Assembly (NCBI GenBank): GCA_015232575.1
Contig: JADFZL010000003.1
Coordinates: 256,001 to 320,000 of the forward strand
Source of the DNA: Candidatus Rifleibacteriota bacterium
Lineage (GTDB): Bacteria > Muiribacteriota > Ozemobacteria > Ozemobacterales > Ozemobacteraceae
DNA length: 64,000 bases
Direction of reading: 5' to 3'
Part shown: positions 59,628 to 64,000 of the stretch, in pieces
How the letters are laid out: each line of letters begins with the position of its first letter
Numbering within the stretch: the first letter of the stretch is position 1
Program-made: the position numbers and the translations under genes
The notes under the pieces: model-generated
What the model saw: the letters and a program-made list of their open reading frames with translations, nothing else
What the model was told of the DNA's origin: nothing
Databases searched by the model: none

Positions 59628-61655
59628 TTACCTTACGCCTCTGAACATTGTATTTTTCGCAAAACTATCGAGCAGATTGTCTTCAAACTCTTGTTCAGCC
59701 GGAAGAAGAACAGTAAAAGTCGTACCTTTTGATACCGCACTCTGAACTGTAATTCCGCCACGATGCATTTTAATTATACCATAAGAAATTGCGAGCCCGA
59801 GCCCTGTTCCTTTTCCAATACCCTTTGTGGTGAAAAATGGTGTAAAGAGTTTTGTCAGAAATTCTTCTGAAATCCCTGTTCCAGTGTCTGCAAAATTTAT
59901 TTCAGCCTGCTGAGAAGCACTGATATACCTGGTTGTAACGCTTAAAGTTCCACCATCAGGCATTGCTTCAACTGCGTTGTGAATTATATTTGTAAAAGCC
60001 TGCCTGACCTGCACCGGATCAAGCATAAGACGCGGAAGAGATTTATCAAAGTGAGTCACAAAAATTATATTATTTGGAGCAGAACGTTTTTCAATTTCGA
60101 GAATTTCCGATAAAAGTTCTTCAACTGCAATTTTTGACTTTTGAAGCTTGCTTTGACGGGCAAAATTCAGAAGTCCTCTGACAATGTTTCTGCAGCGTGT
60201 AGCTTCTTTGACAATAACTTCAATTTCCTCAGGAACACCGCCTTCTTTCTGCTGTTCGCGTAAACGCTCCAGAAGGAGGTTTGAGAATAAAAGAATACCA
60301 CCCAGCGGGTTATTAAGTTCATGTGCTACGCCAGCAGAAAGCTGTCCAAGTGATGCAAGTTTTTCACTTTGAACAAGCTCATCCTGAGCTTTTTTTAACT
60401 CATCGTGTGATATTCTCAGCTCTCCTACAGATTTTTCAAGTTGCTTGATTATTTCCGGAAGGCACATTTCCGGTTCAGCAAAGCCATTCAGAACGGCTCT
60501 CGCTTTTTCGCGACAGGTAGGATATCCGCAGGCACCGCAATTCAGTTCATCTTCAGGTGAAAATTTTCCGAATAATTGCATTACTTCAATTATTTCTTCT
60601 TCAATTGGCTCAGCAACCTTGCGCCTTTTGTCATGGAATTTTCTGTGCAGATCAACTTCAGGAAGAGAAGAAGGATTGAGATGTCTGCTTTCTCCGACGA
60701 GATCGATGATGCGCTTTCTTTTTTCCAGGAAGGGAAGGGGAGAATCGATTTCAACTCCATCAATACATCCACGGCAATATAGAATGTCAATTATCTCCTG
60801 CTTCGGAATTGAAACCTTGAAATTTCGAAGAAATTCCATTGTTTCATGATAACCTTCAATAATGGCGATCCTTGGATCAAGAATATCAGTGCCTATATTT
60901 CCGGTTTTCAGAATTCCGCCCATAAGAGGAAAAACCCGACCTTCCCCAGGATAAGGAGGATCAAAAGGAGTTCCGGGCAATTGGGAAGAAACAATACCTT
61001 TATCTTTATAAAGCTTTTTCACTTCACGAAATGTAAGAACGTGATTAACTAATCCGACAACCTCCGGATCACGAATTTCAGCTTTTTTTGCAATACAGGG
61101 TCCTACAAAAACCATATATGCATCTTTATATCCAGGCAGACTTCGAAGATAGCGTGCCAGTGCTAAAACAGGCGATACCACAGGTGCCAGATGTTCTATC
61201 AGCTCAGGAAAATGTTTTTCTATAAGACCAACAACAACAGGGCAGGGGCTTGTAATAATTGGCTTTTTTATTGCCGGATCAGCAAGAAGGCGCTTGGATT
61301 CACGTCCTATAAGTTCAGCACCGTAGGCAACTTCAACAACGTTTGTAAAACCAAGCAATCTGAAAGATTCTACAACCTGTTTTGGAGTAGATTCATAAAA
61401 ACTGGCCGGGAAACTCGGTGCAATCAGTGCAAATGAAGTTTGCTCAACAGCAAGTCTGTTCATAACAGCAGAAGTTGAATCCTCAACTTCCTTTGCCTTC
61501 TGATTGCACACACGAACGCAGGTTCCACACGATACGCAGAAATCTTCCAGAACCTTTGCTTCTCCGGCTTCGACACATATCGCCTTGACCGGGCAGTTCC
61601 GAACACAGGTGTAACATCTTTTACACCTTCCGCTGACCCCTTTTACAACACCCAT
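59628..61655 (-). CDS. sensory [FeFe]-hydrogenase-like histidine kinase
   Basis: 675 residues. Two [4Fe-4S] sites (CKRCYTCVRNCP at 11-22, CVSCGTCVRVC at 40-50); an H-cluster domain (about 65-330) with Cys138 in TSPCP, Cys187 in FVGPCIAKK, and Cys294/Cys297 in YCRGCIDG; a further [4Fe-4S] domain (Cys373, Cys376, Cys381, Cys398); a coiled coil; HisKA with His445 in AGVAHELNNP; HATPase (HNAVEA, DTGTGIS, GTGLGLA). All four H-cluster Cys are kept, but the motifs differ from catalytic HydA, as in the sensory groups of [FeFe] hydrogenases. It probably converts H2 or redox state into phosphorylation of the receivers encoded next. It follows hydA by three bases. Confidence 0.92.
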   Translation of the reverse strand: MGVVKGVSGRCKRCYTCVRNCPVKAICVEAGEAKVLEDFCVSCGTCVRVCNQKAKEVEDSTSAVMNRLAVEQTSFALIAPSFPASFYESTPKQVVESFRLLGFTNVVEVAYGAELIGRESKRLLADPAIKKPIITSPCPVVVGLIEKHFPELIEHLAPVVSPVLALARYLRSLPGYKDAYMVFVGPCIAKKAEIRDPEVVGLVNHVLTFREVKKLYKDKGIVSSQLPGTPFDPPYPGEGRVFPLMGGILKTGNIGTDILDPRIAIIEGYHETMEFLRNFKVSIPKQEIIDILYCRGCIDGVEIDSPLPFLEKRKRIIDLVGESRHLNPSSLPEVDLHRKFHDKRRKVAEPIEEEIIEVMQLFGKFSPEDELNCGACGYPTCREKARAVLNGFAEPEMCLPEIIKQLEKSVGELRISHDELKKAQDELVQSEKLASLGQLSAGVAHELNNPLGGILLFSNLLLERLREQQKEGGVPEEIEVIVKEATRCRNIVRGLLNFARQSKLQKSKIAVEELLSEILEIEKRSAPNNIIFVTHFDKSLPRLMLDPVQVRQAFTNIIHNAVEAMPDGGTLSVTTRYISASQQAEINFADTGTGISEEFLTKLFTPFFTTKGIGKGTGLGLAISYGIIKMHRGGITVQSAVSKGTTFTVLLPAEQEFEDNLLDSFAKNTMFRGVR

Positions 61656-61658
61656 ATC

Positions 61659-63377
61659 TTATGCATTTTCCTTGCGAACATTGTAATGAGTATGAAGATA
61701 TTTATGTGATACCTCTGAATTCGGAGCTTTCAGGAATTCTTTGTAAATGCTCTGAATGGAAGGATTCTCATGAGAACGCCTGAAAGTTGATTTTTTATCA
61801 ATTCCATAAATTTTTGCCAGACGTTTCTTCAAGGCTTCAGGGTCCGAAAGAACCGGTTGTCCGCCGCCATTGAGACATCCTCCTGGACAGGCCATGATTT
61901 CTATGAAATGATAATCGGCTTCTTTTGCTGCTACCTTTTCAAGCAGAATTCTTGCGTTTTTCAGACCAGATGCAATGGCAATCTTAACTTTAAGGTCTCC
62001 GACCGGAATCACCGCTTCCTTGATTCCCTCGAACCCTCTAACTGATTCGATATCAACGTTTTCGAGTTCATTTCCGGTAATAAGGTGATAAGCGGTTCTC
62101 AAAGCTGCTTCGCATACACCGCCGGTGGCTGCAAAAATTGCACCCGCTCCGGTTGAATCGCCAAGCGGATTATCAAATGGCCGATCTTTGCAAAGTTTGA
62201 GATCAAGATCAAAAGAAGTAAACAATCTTGCGCACTCTCTTGTAGTCAATACTGTATCAACATCGCGCAAGCCGTCCACTTCCATTTCAGGACGCTGAGC
62301 TTCGAACTTTTTGGCTGTGCATGGCATAATCGAAACAACATGAACCTTCTTTGGATCAACTCCGATTTTCTTTGCCCAGAAACTTTTTATCATTGCGCCC
62401 TGCATCTGTTGCGGTGATTTACAGGTAGAAAGATTTGGAAGAAATTGCGGGAAAAAATGCTCAATGAACTTTATCCAGCCTGGGCTACATGAAGTTATCA
62501 TTGGAAGAACGCCATTGTTCTTAACTCTAGCAACAAGTTCGCTTCCTTCTTCCATAATCGTTAAATCAGCAGCAAAATTTGTATCAAACACATAATCAAA
62601 ACCGATTTGCCTGAGACCATCAACAAGCTTTCCGGCAACATTTTCGGCGTCCAGTCCGAATAGTTCACCGAGTGCAACTCTTATAGCCGGTGCAACCTGT
62701 GCAACGACGACTTTTTCAGGATCACTAAGAACATCAACAACTTCCTTGATGGAATAATTTTCTGAAAGAGCGCCTGTCGGACAAACTTTTATGCATTGTC
62801 CGCAATTTACGCATGTTGTGTTGGCAAGGTCTTCATTAAACGCTGGAAGAATCATGGTTTCGAATCCGCGTTTTGTAAAGTCAATGGCGCCGATTCCCTG
62901 AATTTCTTCGCATACGCGGACGCATCTTCCACAAATGATGCACTTGTTCGGATCGCGCACAAGCGAAGGTGAAGTTGCATCAGTATGATAGTGGCGTTTC
63001 AGCTTATATTGCGGTTTAGGTTCAATGTTCAGCTGCATTGAAAGCTTCTGCAGCTCGCATGTAAGATTTTTATTGCATGTAAGACAATCTTGCGGATGGT
63101 TTGCAATCAGGAGTTCAACGATCATCTTCCTTGCTTCTCTGATACGTTCAGTGTTTGTCCTGATAACCATTCCATCAGACAATGGATAAGAGCAGGATGG
63201 AATGAGCCCGCGTGTTTTTTCAACTTCAACAACGCAGATTCTGCAGCTTCCAGAGGGTTGAAGGCCTTTCAGGTGGCAGAGAGTCGGAACATCAATTCCA
63301 GCCTTCTGACATGCTTCCAGAATTGTCAGACCGTTATCGAATTCATATTTTTTATCATTAATAGTAACATTCAGCAT
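61659..63377 (-). CDS. hydA: [FeFe] hydrogenase catalytic subunit HydA
   Basis: 572 residues. N-terminal [2Fe-2S] domain (Cys34, Cys45, Cys48, Cys62), His-Cys [4Fe-4S] cluster (His94, Cys98, Cys101, Cys107), two [4Fe-4S] clusters (Cys146 onward and Cys189 onward), then the H-cluster domain: TSCSPGWIKF (Cys297), MPCTAKKFE (Cys353), EIMACPGGCLNGGGQP (Cys497, Cys501). It ends in the small-subunit-like tail. This is a prototypical soluble hydrogenase (group A) and, with the NuoF-like partner upstream, of the HydAB or HydABC kind that couples NADH and ferredoxin to H2. No NuoE-like partner is in this cluster within the window. Confidence 0.97.
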   Translation of the reverse strand: MLNVTINDKKYEFDNGLTILEACQKAGIDVPTLCHLKGLQPSGSCRICVVEVEKTRGLIPSCSYPLSDGMVIRTNTERIREARKMIVELLIANHPQDCLTCNKNLTCELQKLSMQLNIEPKPQYKLKRHYHTDATSPSLVRDPNKCIICGRCVRVCEEIQGIGAIDFTKRGFETMILPAFNEDLANTTCVNCGQCIKVCPTGALSENYSIKEVVDVLSDPEKVVVAQVAPAIRVALGELFGLDAENVAGKLVDGLRQIGFDYVFDTNFAADLTIMEEGSELVARVKNNGVLPMITSCSPGWIKFIEHFFPQFLPNLSTCKSPQQMQGAMIKSFWAKKIGVDPKKVHVVSIMPCTAKKFEAQRPEMEVDGLRDVDTVLTTRECARLFTSFDLDLKLCKDRPFDNPLGDSTGAGAIFAATGGVCEAALRTAYHLITGNELENVDIESVRGFEGIKEAVIPVGDLKVKIAIASGLKNARILLEKVAAKEADYHFIEIMACPGGCLNGGGQPVLSDPEALKKRLAKIYGIDKKSTFRRSHENPSIQSIYKEFLKAPNSEVSHKYLHTHYNVRKENA

Positions 63378-63389
63378 TATAGAACTCCT

Positions 63390-64000
63390 TTACTCGAAAT
63401 AAACCGCTTTGAAGGGGCAAACATCATTGCAGACACCACATTTAACACACTTGTCTTTTATAATGTAATGCGCATGTTTGAGTTCACCGACAATAGCATC
63501 ATTCGGACACTTCTTTTTGCAGATCGAACAACCTTTGCAGTTTTCCGGATTAATTTTAAATGTCAGCAGTGACTTACATTTTCCAGCTGGACATTTTCTG
63601 TCATAAATATGCGCTTCGTATTCGTCCTTGAAGTATCTGAGTGTTGATAGAATAGGATTTGGAGCAGTTTGCCCAAGTCCGCATGCAGCGGTATCTCTTA
63701 TGAGCTCGCATGTTTTCTTCAGTTCTATCGCGGATTTAAATCTTTCGAGAGTCATGCTTCCCTTTTCAGATTCAGCAGATTGAATGAAAGTGTCAAGCAT
63801 TTCCTGAAGTCTTGTAATTCCTTCTCTGCATGGAATGCACTTGCCGCATGATTCGGTTCTGGTAAAATTGATGAAAAATCTTGCCACATCGACCATACAT
63901 GTCTGATCGTCAAGAACTACAAGTCCACCGGAACCCATCATTGCACCAGCTTCAATAAGAGAATCATAATCAATCGGAGTTTCAAGCAATATGGCTGGAA
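63390..64000 (-). CDS. NuoF-like hydrogenase subunit (HydB type), 5' truncated by the window edge
   Basis: 203 complete codons visible, reading on past base 64000 (upstream residues PAILLETPIDYDSL match the family, so no start is assigned). Visible: GAMMGSGGLVVLDD, SLBB-to-4Fe-4S domain ESCGKCIPCREG, Cys in AACGLGQTAPNP, then two [4Fe-4S] clusters CKGCSICKKKCP and CVKCGVCNDVCP. It is a paralogue of the protein at 5678-7447. It would bind NAD(H) and FMN and pass electrons to HydA, whose gene starts 12 bases downstream. Confidence 0.93.
   Translation of the reverse strand, partial: PAILLETPIDYDSLIEAGAMMGSGGLVVLDDQTCMVDVARFFINFTRTESCGKCIPCREGITRLQEMLDTFIQSAESEKGSMTLERFKSAIELKKTCELIRDTAACGLGQTAPNPILSTLRYFKDEYEAHIYDRKCPAGKCKSLLTFKINPENCKGCSICKKKCPNDAIVGELKHAHYIIKDKCVKCGVCNDVCPFKAVYFE

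Overview
The window is AT-rich bacterial DNA from an anaerobe that handles hydrogen. It carries a prototypical cytosolic [FeFe] hydrogenase with its NuoF-type partner, a second hydrogenase-like protein fused to a histidine kinase, the H-cluster maturase HydF, and a separate NuoE/NuoF/NuoG-like oxidoreductase. SecDF, TatC, lipoprotein-like signals, ZnuABC and a SpoIID/LytB protein indicate a free-living cell with a substantial envelope. The lineage cannot be fixed from the sequence. The combination of large HEAT-repeat proteins, a bacterial cyclic-2,3-diphosphoglycerate synthetase homologue and [FeFe] hydrogenases would fit a deep candidate phylum such as Riflebacteria, but this is a guess.

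Layout. 1-3560 (minus): end of a RuvC-like gene, a small membrane protein and a hybrid histidine kinase. 3683-11062: glutamate dehydrogenase (minus), diverging from a three-gene NuoE / NuoF / giant NuoG-GltD-molybdopterin-like operon (plus). 11387-19936 (plus): SH3-TPR protein, beta-CASP RNase-like enzyme, znuABC, an S9 peptidase and a 56-aa membrane protein. 20035-23804 (plus): TPR protein, 2-hydroxyacyl-CoA dehydratase-like protein, SpoIID/LytB protein. 23824-29115 (minus): dynamin-like GTPase, Clp-like AAA+ ATPase, M48 peptidase. 29131-29554: an 84-bp tandem array. 29632-35748: a small Zn-type protein, phosphofructokinase, cyclic-DPG synthetase homologue, FmdB, a SpoIIE-type phosphatase, two small proteins and ferritin. 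35864-39741: DUF3592-like protein, secD-secF, dtd. 39730-47360 (minus): small membrane protein, two giant HEAT proteins, tatC, TPR peptidase. 47636-47799: two tRNA genes. 47887-52009 (plus): gamma-glutamyltransferase/transglutaminase fusion, small Cys protein, dihydropyrimidinase-like amidohydrolase. 52001-52909 (minus): two small proteins around a four-cluster ferredoxin. 53139-55685: a beta-propeller protein interrupted by an in-frame TGA. 56061-64000: the hydrogenase region.

How the genes work together. The right end is a coherent hydrogen module. A NuoF-like subunit and HydA (63390-64000, 61659-63377) would exchange electrons between NAD(P)H, ferredoxin and H2. HydF (56061-57293) helps build the H-cluster. 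The hydrogenase-like kinase (59628-61655), two stand-alone receivers and a receiver-PAS-kinase look like a signalling chain that could sense H2 or redox state. The left operon would connect NAD(H), NADP(H) and ferredoxin pools and so complements the hydrogenase.

Intergenic DNA is rich in repeats: a REP-like family built on TGTCA...TGACA hairpin arms, a pair of larger related repeats at 11.1 and 14.4 kb, the 84-bp array, and a hairpin element placed directly before the ribosome-binding sites of both hydF and the M48 peptidase gene.
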